64,000 bases of DNA from positions 191,001-255,000 of the forward strand of contig NZ_VISI01000002.1 in the NCBI RefSeq assembly GCF_007827365.1, in the 5' to 3' direction. Position numbers and translations under genes: made by a program. Under the pieces are notes generated by a model. That model ran no database searches. It saw only the letters and a program-made list of their open reading frames with translations, and was not told where the DNA came from. Of this stretch, positions 1-8,278 are shown piece after piece; within the stretch, counting starts at the first letter, position 1; the number at the start of each line of letters is the position of its first letter. Origin of the DNA: Olleya sp. Hel_I_94 (lineage in GTDB: Bacteria > Bacteroidota > Bacteroidia > Flavobacteriales > Flavobacteriaceae).

Positions 1-1
1 A

Positions 2-34
2 CAAGCATATTTACAATTTTTAACTAAAGAATAA
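2..34 (+). CDS. C-terminal tail of an upstream gene, possibly TolC-type outer membrane efflux protein (partial)
   Basis: Reading from base 2 gives QAYLQFLTKE followed by TAA. RND adaptor genes in Bacteroidota usually follow a tolC-like gene, so these ten codons may be its end. The identity rests only on gene order; the other two forward frames also stop within 30 bases, so the frame itself is uncertain. Confidence 0.25.
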   Translation, partial: QAYLQFLTKE

Positions 35-99
35 AAAAGATACAAGAATATAGAAGCAAGAATCAAGATTGATTTCCAAGAGTTCTTAATTATAAAAAT

Positions 100-126
100 G
101 TCACACTAAGCGCAGTCGAAGTGTCT
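100..126 (+). repeat. Short dispersed repeat, family C (AGCGCAGTCGAAGTGTC type)
   Basis: The core ACACT-AAGCGCAGTCGA-AGTGT can fold into a small hairpin with ACACT/AGTGT arms. A second, diverged copy is at 34933-34962. It lies 20 bases before the efflux adaptor start, so it is probably transcribed in that leader. Confidence 0.6.
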
Positions 127-145
127 TAAATAAAAAATAATAACC

Positions 146-1222
146 ATGAAAAAAATATATACAATCCTTACACTTTCTATAGCGCTATTTGTAGCCAGTT
201 GTGGTAGCGAAGACAAAAAACCAGTGGTAGATAATTCGCCAGCAATTAGTGTAAAAACTAGTCAAGTTGCAGCAAATAGTAACAGTCCTTTTTTATCGGT
301 AAGCGGAAAAATTCAAGCTACAAATAGTGCAGATTTAAGCACTAGAATGATGGGTTATGTTAATAAAGTATATGTCAACGTTGGCGATAAAGTACGTAAA
401 GGACAATTATTAGTATCAATTAATAATAGCGATTTACAAGCTAAAAGAGCTCAGGTTAATGCAGGAATTACAGAAGCTAACGCAGCTTTAAATATTGCGC
501 AAAAAGATTACAACCGTTTTAAAAACTTATTTGCAGACAATAGTGCGTCTCAAAAAGAGATGGATGATATGACTGCAAATTACGAAATGGCTAAGGCTAG
601 AGTAGAAGGTGCCAATCAAATGAAAAACGAGATTAACGCACAGTTTGCTTACAGTAATATTACTGCACCTTTTAGCGGAACCGTAACTAGTAAAAATGTA
701 GAAGCTGGTAATATGGCAAATCCTGGTGTGCCATTAATAAGTATAGAAACACCTGGAAATTTTGAAGTGATGGCAATGGTACCTGAAACTGAAATTTCAG
801 AGATTAAATCAGGAACTACAGTAGATGTTTTGGTTAAATCGATTAATAAAACTTTAAAAGGAAAAGTAAAAGAAGTAAGTATATCAGCCAAAAACACCGG
901 AGGACAGTATTTAGTAAAAATTGATTTAGATAAAACAGAGGCTAATATTTTATCAGGCATGTTTACAACAGTGCAATTTCCTGTAGAGAGAAAAGCAACG
1001 TCATCAATGGTTTTAATACCTACTGAAGCTATTGTCACAACCGGACAATTATCTGGAGTTTATACAGTAAGCCAAAGCAATACAGCATTATTACGATGGT
1101 TACGTTTAGGTAGAACTTTTGGAGATCAAGTGGAAGTGTTATCTGGTTTAAATGCAGACGAAGCATACATTGTTTCTGCTGAAGGGAAATTATTTAATGG
1201 CGCTAAAATTTCAATTCAATAA
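146..1222 (+). CDS. RND efflux periplasmic adaptor lipoprotein (HlyD/AcrA family)
   Basis: This is the membrane-fusion subunit that links an inner-membrane RND pump to an outer-membrane channel. Residues 1-19 form a lipoprotein signal ending in VASC with Cys19 as the lipidated residue. A half lipoyl/barrel-sandwich motif lies around residues 70-90 (GYVNKVYVNVGDKVRKGQLL), followed by a helical hairpin at about 95-160 and the second lipoyl half near 167-200 (ITAPFSGTV). At 358 residues it has the normal length for the family. The pump gene follows on the same strand after a 172-base gap that contains a structured repeat. Substrate cannot be told from sequence. Confidence 0.93.
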   Translation: MKKIYTILTLSIALFVASCGSEDKKPVVDNSPAISVKTSQVAANSNSPFLSVSGKIQATNSADLSTRMMGYVNKVYVNVGDKVRKGQLLVSINNSDLQAKRAQVNAGITEANAALNIAQKDYNRFKNLFADNSASQKEMDDMTANYEMAKARVEGANQMKNEINAQFAYSNITAPFSGTVTSKNVEAGNMANPGVPLISIETPGNFEVMAMVPETEISEIKSGTTVDVLVKSINKTLKGKVKEVSISAKNTGGQYLVKIDLDKTEANILSGMFTTVQFPVERKATSSMVLIPTEAIVTTGQLSGVYTVSQSNTALLRWLRLGRTFGDQVEVLSGLNADEAYIVSAEGKLFNGAKISIQ

Positions 1223-1232
1223 CTAATAAGTC

Positions 1233-1344
1233 GCGTTAAGGATAGAAGTGGAAATCCTTTTTACGTCAGTCCGAGTGAATTTGCCTAAGCAAATTTGTAT
1301 CGAGAACAAGTAAAAAGATTGCAACGGATAGCCTGTTAAAACGC
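1233..1344 (-). repeat. Cloverleaf-like dispersed repeat, family A, copy 1 (interrupted by another repeat)
   Basis: Terminal arms GCGTT (1233-1237) and AACGC (1340-1344) enclose a GGAT...ATCC arm with the loop AGAAGTGGAA (1240-1256), a CTTTTTAC/GTAAAAAG arm (1257-1264 with 1310-1317), and the conserved strand AACGGATAGCC (1323-1333). The same parts occur in the same order in the copy at 37013-37106 on the opposite strand. Here the second arm carries a family-B repeat (about 1264-1310). Function unknown. Confidence 0.6.
1264..1310 (+). repeat. Short dispersed repeat, family B, nested in the cloverleaf repeat
   Basis: It contains CGTCAGTCCGAGTGA, an internal hairpin AAATTTGC/GCAAATTT-like segment, then TTGTATCGAGAAC. 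The order CGTCA..CGAGTGA...TTGTATCGAGA is shared with the copy at 34865-34912, which argues for a dispersed element rather than chance. Confidence 0.5.
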
Positions 1345-1394
1345 CCAAAATATAAAGATTTCCATTGTCATGGGAATGAAAAAAAGTAATAATT

Positions 1395-4300
1395 ATGAAA
1401 GAAGGAATCGCAGGTAAAATTGCCAAAGTCTTTATGCAGTCGAAGCTTACAGTGCTTTTAATGATTGTATTTATGGTAGTTGGTGTGTACAGTTCGTTTT
1501 TAATTCCGCGTGAAGAAGAACCGCAAATTGATGTGCCTATGGCAGACATTTTTGTGGGTTATCCTGGAGCAAGTCCTACCGAAGTGGAGTCGCGTGTGAT
1601 TAAGCCTTTAGAGCAATTAATTTCGAATATTAAAGGTGTAGAATATGTGTATTCTACGTCTATGAAAGAGCAAGGAATGGTCATCGTACAGTTTTATGTT
1701 GGCGAAGATATTGAGCGTAGTTTCGTGAAATTATACAACGAAATTAACAAGCATATGGACCAAATGCCTGAAGGTGTTACGTTTCCGTTAGTAAAAACGC
1801 GTGCGATTGATGATGTGCCAATGTTAGGGTTAACGTTGTGGAGTGAAAATTATGACGATTACCAGTTAAACCAGATGGCTCAAGAGTTGGAAGCTGAAAT
1901 TAAGAAGATAAACGATGTGGCTATTACGCATAAAATTGGTGGTAGAGATCGTCAATTACGTGTGGTTTTAGATAAAGATAAATTGGCTGCAAGTGGTTTG
2001 GATTTCTTGTCGGTTTCGGAAATGATTAAAGCAAATAACAGCCAATTAAGTGCTGGTAGTTTTGATAAAAATGATACTGAGTTTTTAGTAAATACAGGTG
2101 CTTTTTTAGCTTCGGTTACTGATGTTGAAAATCTAGTGGTTGGTGTGCAACAAAATCAACCAATATATTTAAAGCAAGTCTCTAAAATTATTGATGGACC
2201 AGAAGTACCACAAAATTATGTGAGTTTAGGTTACGGAAAAGGGAGTGTAAAATCGGCTGATTATAAGTCGGAATATCCTGCAGTAACTATTTCGGTTGCT
2301 AAACGTAAAGGTGCTGATGCCATGAAAATTGCCGATGTGATTATTGATAAAGTAGATCACTTACGTAGTACTTTAATTCCGGATGATGTACATGTAGAAG
2401 TCACTAGAAATTATGGTGAAACAGCGTCTCATAAAGTATCGGAATTGCTATGGCACCTTATCGGGTCTATCTTTGCGGTTACACTTGTAGTGATGTTAGC
2501 CATGGGTTGGCGTGGTGGATTGGTCGTGTTTTTATCGGTTCCAATTACGTTTGCTTTGACCTTACTAAGTTACTACATGATGGATTACACGCTAAACCGA
2601 ATTACCTTATTCGCGTTAGTATTTGTAACGGGAATTGTGGTGGATGATTCCATTATTATTGCCGAAAATATGCACCGACATTTTAAGATGAAACGCTTGC
2701 CATTTAAAGAGGCTGCTTTGTATGCGATAAATGAAGTTGGAAACCCAACCATTTTAGCAACATTTACTGTAATAGCATCAGTTTTACCTATGGCTTTTGT
2801 ATCAGGATTAATGGGTCCATATATGGCACCAATGCCAATAGGAGCATCCATTGCTATGATATTATCCTTATTTGTAGCTTTAACTATTACACCATATTTA
2901 GGTTATATTTTCTTAAGAGAAAAAGATAAAAAAGGCGCAGAGGAGAAACCAGAAAAACCAGTTGAAGACACACTTATTTATAAGGTTTACAACAAGTTTG
3001 AACGTCCTTTATTAGAAAGTAAGAGCAAACGTTGGTTGTTTTTAGGATTGACTTTTATGGGTTTAATGTTAACAATGGTGTTGTTTTTTACCAAATCGGT
3101 TGCTGTAAAAATGTTACCTTTTGATAACAAGAATGAGTTTCAGGTGGTTATTGATATGCCTGAAGGTACCACACTAGAACGTACAGGAGTTGTAGCACAA
3201 GAAGTGTCGCAATACTTGTCAACACGACCAGAAGTGGTTAATTATCAAAATTACGTGGGTACATCTGCACCAATTACGTTTAACGGTTTGGTACGTCATT
3301 ACGATTTACGTGGTGGATCTAATATGGCAGATATCCAAGTGAATTTAATTGATAAAGGCGAACGTGATATTCAAAGTCACGGTATTGCTAAATTAATGCG
3401 TCCAGATATTCAGAAAATTGCTACAAAGTATAATGCCAATATTAAATTGGTAGAAGTGCCACCAGGACCTCCAGTATTGTCAACGATTGTTGCAGAAGTG
3501 TATGGACCTGAGTATAATGAGCAAATTAAGATTGCTAATAGCGTTCAAGAGATTTTAAAAAACACAACTGATGTGGTGGATATTGATTGGATGGTGGAAG
3601 CGGATCAAACCGAATATCAATTTGATATTAACAAAGAAAAAGCAATGTTGTATGGTGTTGCACCACAACAAATAGCATACACAATGAATATGGCATTGTC
3701 TAATAGAGCTATTACTAATTTATATGATGAAGATGCTGTAAACCAAGTAGGATTAGTATTGACTTTAGATGAAAAAGAAAAATCTACAATTACTGATATT
3801 TCGCAATTAAAGGTAAAATCTAAACAAGGTAATATGGTTCCTATTGCAGATTTGGTAACTATTACCGAAACCATAGCTGCAAAAAGCATTTACCGTAAAA
3901 ATCAAAAACGTGTGGTTTATGTTATGGCAGATATGGCTGGAGATTTAGAAAGTCCAGCGTATGCTATTCTAGGTATGGAAGAAAAGCTGAATGAGATTCC
4001 GTTACAAAAAGGCTACGAGTTAAACGAAATGTATTTAGGTCAGCCAGACTTTGAAGACAATTATACTGTAAAATGGGATGGAGAATGGCAAATTACTTTG
4101 GAAGTCTTTAGAGATTTAGGTATTGCCTTTTTAGGAGCCATTATCTTAATATACATCTTAATTGTAGGCTGGTTTCAAAACTTTAAAGCACCAATTGTTA
4201 TGATGGTGGCAATACCATTATCATTAATCGGAATTATTTTAGGACACTGGATTATGGGAGCATTCTTTACCGCAACGTCGTTTATTGGTATGATTGCGTT

Positions 4301-4589
4301 AGCAGGAATTATGGTTAGGAATTCGGTTTTACTTATTGACTTTATAAATTTAAGAACAGCGGAAGGTGTACCTCTTAAAGAAGCGTGTATTGAAGCAGGA
4401 GCAGTGCGTACAACACCAATTTTATTAACAGCAGGAACGGTTGTTATAGGAGCATTTGTGATACTGTTTGATCCAATTTTTCAAGGATTGGCAATATCAT
4501 TAATGGGAGGGACTATTGTGTCTACAGTATTGACTTTACTGGTTGTGCCTCTTGTTTATTATATGATAGAGAAGAAGAATTATAAATAA
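1395..4589 (+). CDS. RND family efflux pump permease
   Basis: This 1064-residue inner-membrane pump belongs to the AcrB/HAE superfamily and exports its substrate using the proton gradient. TM1 lies at about residues 17-36, a large periplasmic loop follows, and TM helices cluster near 340-510. The second half repeats the pattern, with TM helices near 550-570 and 880-1060. The proton-relay pair is visible as D417-D418 in the motif VVDDSIII. Length is normal and the frame is intact. It pairs with the adaptor upstream. Whether it moves drugs or metals is not decidable here; the AcrB-like aspartate pair and the absence of a CusA-type Met motif favour organic substrates (inference). Confidence 0.95.
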   Translation: MKEGIAGKIAKVFMQSKLTVLLMIVFMVVGVYSSFLIPREEEPQIDVPMADIFVGYPGASPTEVESRVIKPLEQLISNIKGVEYVYSTSMKEQGMVIVQFYVGEDIERSFVKLYNEINKHMDQMPEGVTFPLVKTRAIDDVPMLGLTLWSENYDDYQLNQMAQELEAEIKKINDVAITHKIGGRDRQLRVVLDKDKLAASGLDFLSVSEMIKANNSQLSAGSFDKNDTEFLVNTGAFLASVTDVENLVVGVQQNQPIYLKQVSKIIDGPEVPQNYVSLGYGKGSVKSADYKSEYPAVTISVAKRKGADAMKIADVIIDKVDHLRSTLIPDDVHVEVTRNYGETASHKVSELLWHLIGSIFAVTLVVMLAMGWRGGLVVFLSVPITFALTLLSYYMMDYTLNRITLFALVFVTGIVVDDSIIIAENMHRHFKMKRLPFKEAALYAINEVGNPTILATFTVIASVLPMAFVSGLMGPYMAPMPIGASIAMILSLFVALTITPYLGYIFLREKDKKGAEEKPEKPVEDTLIYKVYNKFERPLLESKSKRWLFLGLTFMGLMLTMVLFFTKSVAVKMLPFDNKNEFQVVIDMPEGTTLERTGVVAQEVSQYLSTRPEVVNYQNYVGTSAPITFNGLVRHYDLRGGSNMADIQVNLIDKGERDIQSHGIAKLMRPDIQKIATKYNANIKLVEVPPGPPVLSTIVAEVYGPEYNEQIKIANSVQEILKNTTDVVDIDWMVEADQTEYQFDINKEKAMLYGVAPQQIAYTMNMALSNRAITNLYDEDAVNQVGLVLTLDEKEKSTITDISQLKVKSKQGNMVPIADLVTITETIAAKSIYRKNQKRVVYVMADMAGDLESPAYAILGMEEKLNEIPLQKGYELNEMYLGQPDFEDNYTVKWDGEWQITLEVFRDLGIAFLGAIILIYILIVGWFQNFKAPIVMMVAIPLSLIGIILGHWIMGAFFTATSFIGMIALAGIMVRNSVLLIDFINLRTAEGVPLKEACIEAGAVRTTPILLTAGTVVIGAFVILFDPIFQGLAISLMGGTIVSTVLTLLVVPLVYYMIEKKNYK

Positions 4590-4612
4590 TGGGAAACTGT
4601 GTCGTTAATAAT

Positions 4613-4641
4613 GAGATTCTGAAATGAATTCAGAATGACGA
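4613..4641 (+). repeat. Short palindromic repeat, family D, copy 1
   Basis: GATTCTGAAATGAATTCAGAAT-type hairpin with TTCTGAA and TTCAGAA arms, followed by GACG. A second copy is 80 bases downstream. It lies in the 167-base gap after the RND pump and may form a weak 3'-end hairpin. Confidence 0.6.
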
Positions 4642-4692
4642 GCGGTTTGCAGATAAGATTGGGTAATAAAAAGAAAGTTGAGTTGTGAATAA

Positions 4693-4721
4693 TTAGGTTC
4701 TGAAATAGGTTCAGAATGACA
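4693..4721 (+). repeat. Short palindromic repeat, family D, copy 2
   Basis: GGTTCTGAAATAGGTTCAGAAT followed by GAC repeats the arm and loop pattern of 4613-4641. Tandem placement in one intergenic gap suggests local amplification of a dispersed element. Confidence 0.6.
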
Positions 4722-4756
4722 TGAATATTAAGTTGTAAATTTAAAAAAGAAGAAAA

Positions 4757-4966
4757 ATGTTAAATACATATTTTAGAGTAATTGTTGGTGTAATGGTATT
4801 ATTAAGTGTGGTGCTTTCGGTTTATGTAAGCCCAAAATGGATGTGGTTTACTGTATTTATTGGCGTAAACTTAATACAATCAGCTTTTACAAAATGGTGT
4901 TTGTTAGAAACTATATTAGTAAAGTTAGGTGTGAGGAAAGAAAGCGCAGGTTGTAGCGTTAAATAG
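4757..4966 (+). CDS. DUF2892 (YgaP-like) small membrane protein
   Basis: The 69-residue protein has two hydrophobic segments (about 5-24 and 30-48) and the family-typical pattern of a short first helix, KWMWFTVFIGVNLIQSAFT, then a basic tail with CSVK at the end. DUF2892 proteins often accompany rhodanese or sulfur-transport genes, and the next two genes here are YeeE/YedE sulfur transporters, so a role in sulfur or thiosulfate handling at the membrane is likely (inference from context). Its exact function is not known. Confidence 0.85.
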   Translation: MLNTYFRVIVGVMVLLSVVLSVYVSPKWMWFTVFIGVNLIQSAFTKWCLLETILVKLGVRKESAGCSVK

Positions 4967-5059
4967 CATTAGTTTTATAATAAGTTAATTCCTATAAAAT
5001 TAGTAGACTAAAAGTCCATAAATTGATTTGTAGCATGTATTTTTGCGCAAATTTAATTT

Positions 5060-5614
5060 ATGGATTTTTTATTTCAACCTTGGCATTGGTTTGTTTCAGG
5101 ATTTTTAATTGCCTGTACAATGCTATTTTTATTATTAATGGGAAAAAAGTTTGGTATGTCATCAAACTTAAGAACTTTTTGTGCTGCTTGTGGTGCTGGA
5201 AAAGTCAATTCGTTTTTTAAATTTGATTGGAGATCGGATGTGTGGAATTTATTAGTTGTAATAGGAGCAATGATAGGCGGTTTTATAGCATCACATTATT
5301 TGTCATCCGCAGATATGCCTGCCATTAGTGATGCTACAAAAGCATCGTTGTCTAGTATAAATATTTCGACTGAAAACCAATACTTACCTGTCGAGTTATT
5401 TTCTATTTCCGCTTTAAGCGATATTAAAACAATTGCTATTTTAATTGTTGGAGGAATCTTAGTTGGTTTTGGAGCACGATATGCTGGAGGTTGTACTTCT
5501 GGTCACGCTATTTCTGGTTTAAGTAATTTACAACTACCGTCTTTAATTGCTGTTATTGGCTTTTTTATTGGTGGATTAATTATGGTTCATTTATTATTTC
5601 CTTTAATTTTTTAA
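5060..5614 (+). CDS. YeeE/YedE family sulfur transport protein, first half
   Basis: A 184-residue membrane protein with about four hydrophobic segments. Family motifs visible are FCAACGAGK (Cys41 and Cys44) and GARYAGGCTSGHAISG (Cys145). Cysteines in such positions relay thiosulfate in the characterised YeeE/TsuA channel. In this organism the family is split into two adjacent genes: this one and the 137-residue partner starting one base after its stop codon, so they are almost certainly co-translated. Predicted role is thiosulfate or related sulfur uptake. Confidence 0.9.
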   Translation: MDFLFQPWHWFVSGFLIACTMLFLLLMGKKFGMSSNLRTFCAACGAGKVNSFFKFDWRSDVWNLLVVIGAMIGGFIASHYLSSADMPAISDATKASLSSINISTENQYLPVELFSISALSDIKTIAILIVGGILVGFGARYAGGCTSGHAISGLSNLQLPSLIAVIGFFIGGLIMVHLLFPLIF

Positions 5615-5615
5615 T

Positions 5616-6029
5616 ATGAAAAAACTACTATTTATTTTTATAGGGCTTTGTTTTGGGATTATAATGTATAAATCTGAGGCTGCTTCGTGGTTTAGAATTT
5701 ATGAAATGTTCCGTTTTGAAGCGTTTCACATGTATGGTATTATAGGTACCGCTTTAGCGTTTGGTATTTTGTTTGTTCAGATTATTAAAAGGTATAACGT
5801 AAAATCGTTTGATGGTCATCCAATTATAATAGCACCAAAGGAAAAATCGTTTTCTAAATACTTGCTTGGAGGTATTATTTTCGGGTTAGGTTGGGCATTA
5901 GTTGGCGCATGTCCAGGACCTATATTTGTACTGGTAGGTGCAGGTTATTTGCCTATAGTTATAGTGTTTTTATCTGCTGCTTTAGGGACGTTTTTATATG
6001 GTGTATTAAAAGATAAATTACCACATTAA
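5616..6029 (+). CDS. YeeE/YedE (DUF6691-type) sulfur transport protein, second half
   Basis: A 137-residue membrane protein with hydrophobic segments near 2-18, 38-56, 84-100 and 105-128 and the motif GWALVGACPGPIFVLVGAG, whose Cys99 matches the conserved transport cysteine of the family. It begins one base after the preceding YeeE half, so the two should form one transporter. The encoded pair is intact. It ends before a 6-kb boundary with an unrelated DUF4870 gene. Confidence 0.9.
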   Translation: MKKLLFIFIGLCFGIIMYKSEAASWFRIYEMFRFEAFHMYGIIGTALAFGILFVQIIKRYNVKSFDGHPIIIAPKEKSFSKYLLGGIIFGLGWALVGACPGPIFVLVGAGYLPIVIVFLSAALGTFLYGVLKDKLPH

Positions 6030-6112
6030 TTACATTTTATTTTTAAAATCTGTAACATTTTTACAAATTATACGTCATATATGTATAAATGTTAAAGTGA
6101 ATTAAAGTAAAA

Positions 6113-6451
6113 ATGAAAACAGACAGACAGTTATTAGTATTAACCCATTTAAGTCAATTAGTGTCTTTAATTATAGGTTGTGGTAGCTTAATTTTACCAC
6201 TAATAATATGGTTAACACAAAAAGATAAAATATATCAAATGGACGCTCATGGTAAAACCATTGTTAACTTTCAATTAAGTATAGTGGTTTTATATATTGT
6301 ATGTGTACCTTTAATTTTACTTTTTGGTTTAGGACTATTAGGCTGGTTTGTTTTAGGATTAGTATCTATAATTTACCCAGTAATAAATGCCATTAAGGTT
6401 AGTAATGGCGAAGAACCGCATTACCCTTTATCTTTTAATTTTATTAGTTAG
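6113..6451 (+). CDS. DUF4870 domain membrane protein
   Basis: The 112-residue protein starts MKTDRQLLVLTHLSQLVSLI and has hydrophobic stretches at about 13-34 and 52-93, with the conserved short loop around residues 35-52 (TQKDKIYQMDAHGKTIVNFQ). That layout matches DUF4870, a family of small Tic20-like membrane proteins with no firmly assigned function. A strong terminator follows at 6478. No operon partner is visible. Confidence 0.85.
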   Translation: MKTDRQLLVLTHLSQLVSLIIGCGSLILPLIIWLTQKDKIYQMDAHGKTIVNFQLSIVVLYIVCVPLILLFGLGLLGWFVLGLVSIIYPVINAIKVSNGEEPHYPLSFNFIS

Positions 6452-6477
6452 TTTACATTACATTGATAAAGAAGAAA

Positions 6478-6505
6478 AACGCAACCTGTTAAGGTTGCGT
6501 TTTTT
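6478..6505 (+). terminator. Rho-independent terminator after the DUF4870 gene
   Basis: A ten-base stem AACGCAACCT/AGGTTGCGTT closes a GTTA loop and is followed by a T run. The same ten-base stem is used at 37107-37139. Confidence 0.9.
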
Positions 6506-6535
6506 GTTATGTGATTACATGAAAGGTGTTTAGAA

Positions 6536-6913
6536 TTATTGTTTTGTAAATTCTAAGTCAGAAAAACCTTCAATTTTTAGATGACCTTCATCAGTATATT
6601 CTACGGTCGTGTTATGCTCAAAATCTTCATTATCAATAATAGTAAGTATTTCATTATGAATAGTCCATTCAAAAGGATTTGCACTTGATATTACATTGTC
6701 CTCTGTTATTACCATAGTTACTATTTTACCAAAGTTTTCACTTTCAAAGTGAATGTGATATTCAAAAGAGTCAGTAGCATCTTCGCGAAGCCAATCACCA
6801 ATAATGGGATTGGTAGTGGTATTATTTACGTTAGAAGCATCGTCATTATTATTACAAGATAATAGAGCGATACTAGTTATTAATAAAAAGAATAATTTAA
6901 AACTGTACTTCAT
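6536..6913 (-). CDS. Small lipocalin-like lipoprotein
   Basis: A 125-residue protein with a lipoprotein signal (residues 1-20, ALLSC, Cys20), an Asn/Asp-rich linker, then a beta-rich region beginning IIGDWLRED, the usual opening of the small lipocalin-like family of Bacteroidota (I/L-x-GxW). It would sit in the outer or inner membrane facing the periplasm. No ligand or catalytic motif can be seen. It stands alone between two terminators. Confidence 0.75.
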   Translation of the reverse strand: MKYSFKLFFLLITSIALLSCNNNDDASNVNNTTTNPIIGDWLREDATDSFEYHIHFESENFGKIVTMVITEDNVISSANPFEWTIHNEILTIIDNEDFEHNTTVEYTDEGHLKIEGFSDLEFTKQ

Positions 6914-7023
6914 ATTCTAGATTAATTGTTTAATCAATTGCTAAGTTATTTAATGTTGAGGGTAACTTAGATTATTGCGTTGTAAAAGTATTAAAATTAA
7001 GGGAATATAATATTTATTATAAC

Positions 7024-7055
7024 AAAAAAAGCAACTCAATAGAGTTGCTTTTTTT
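7024..7055 (-). terminator. Terminator downstream of dnaN
   Basis: A 14-base stem reading AAAAAAAGCAACTC / GAGTTGCTTTTTTT around an AATA loop lies 20 bases past the dnaN stop codon. It is symmetrical, with A and T runs on both sides, so it could also block read-through from the other strand. Confidence 0.9.
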
Positions 7056-7074
7056 GTTATATAGGTTTAAGTTA

Positions 7075-8193
7075 TTAGCTGTTTAACATTACAGGCATCA
7101 CTAACATAGTTACTTGTTCTCCAACTTCTAAATCATCAATAGGCGTTAAGATACCTGCTCTGTTAGGCATGCTTAGCTCTAATTGTACGTCGTTAGATCC
7201 TAAGTTGTTTAACATCTCTGTTAAAAAACGAGAGTTAAAACCAATTTGCATGTCGTCTCCTTGATAATCACAAGTCAAACGTTCTTCTGCTTTGTTAGAG
7301 TAGTCAATATCTTCTGCAGATATATTTAATTCTGCTCCAGCAATTTTTAATCTAATTTGGTGTGTTGTTTTGTTAGAGAAAATACTAACACGACGTACAG
7401 AGTTTAAAAACTGTGTTCTGTCTATTGTTAGTTTGTTTGGATTTTCTTTTGGTATTACCGCTTCGTAATTAGGATATTTACCGTCAATTAAACGACAGAT
7501 TAATATTGTGTTTTCAAAAGTAAACTTAGCGTTAGAGTCATTATATTCAATAGTAATTTCCTCGTCACTTGCACCAAGTATTCCTTTTAATAAGTTTAAA
7601 GGTTTTTTAGGCATAATAAACTCGGCTACCTGAGAGGCTTTAACATCTTCTCTAGAGTATTTAACTAATTTATGAGCATCTGTAGCAACAAAGGTTAAAC
7701 CTTCAGTAGAAAACTGAAAGAATACACCACTCATAACAGGTCTTAAATCGTCATTTCCTGCTGCAAAAATAGTTTTGTTGATAGCTGTTGCTAAAATATG
7801 ACCAGGCATTTTTGTACTGCTTGGATCTTCTAAGCTAATGGCTTTTGGAAACTCGTTTCCGTCTGCATAAGCTAAAGCATATTTACCATGATTTGAACTA
7901 ATTTCAACGGTATTGTTTTCTTCAATAACAAACGTTAATGGTTGTTCTGGAAATGTTTTTAAAGTATCTAAAAGTAAACGTGCAGGAATAGCTACGCTTC
8001 CTTCGTTGTCACTATCTACATCTAAAACAGCAGACATGGTTGTTTCTAAATCGCTTGCAGATACAGTTAATTTAGATTCATTTAATTCAAATAAAAAATT
8101 ATCTAAAATAGGTAATGTATTTGAACTGTTAATTACACCTCCTAAAACCTGTAATTGTTTTAGTAAGTATGTGCTTGATACGATAAATTTCAT
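7075..8193 (-). CDS. dnaN: DNA polymerase III beta subunit (sliding clamp)
   Basis: The 372-residue protein encircles DNA as a dimer and tethers polymerase III. It shows the typical start MKFIVSSTYLLKQLQVLGGVI, the FPEQPLTF and EFPKAISLEDPSS segments of domain 1, and a C-terminus VTMLVMPVMLNS that resembles the PM(R/V)L clamp ending. Length is normal. It lies downstream of gldG on the same strand with an 85-base gap, an arrangement I recall from other Flavobacteriaceae. No dnaA or replication-origin sequence is visible nearby. Confidence 0.98.
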   Translation of the reverse strand: MKFIVSSTYLLKQLQVLGGVINSSNTLPILDNFLFELNESKLTVSASDLETTMSAVLDVDSDNEGSVAIPARLLLDTLKTFPEQPLTFVIEENNTVEISSNHGKYALAYADGNEFPKAISLEDPSSTKMPGHILATAINKTIFAAGNDDLRPVMSGVFFQFSTEGLTFVATDAHKLVKYSREDVKASQVAEFIMPKKPLNLLKGILGASDEEITIEYNDSNAKFTFENTILICRLIDGKYPNYEAVIPKENPNKLTIDRTQFLNSVRRVSIFSNKTTHQIRLKIAGAELNISAEDIDYSNKAEERLTCDYQGDDMQIGFNSRFLTEMLNNLGSNDVQLELSMPNRAGILTPIDDLEVGEQVTMLVMPVMLNS

Positions 8194-8278
8194 CTATATG
8201 TGTAAATTAATACTATTAATAATTTGTCTTACAAATATATTGCTAATGTGTTAAAATAAGAAACAAACTTATTAACAC

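Noticed and set aside
649..1038. Open frame on the minus strand across the efflux adaptor gene
   Set aside because: It lies wholly inside a well-supported gene and shows no family motif, so it is a shadow frame.
5023..5220. Cys/Phe-rich frame overlapping the first YeeE gene
   Set aside because: The overlapping frame carries the conserved YeeE motifs; this one has none.
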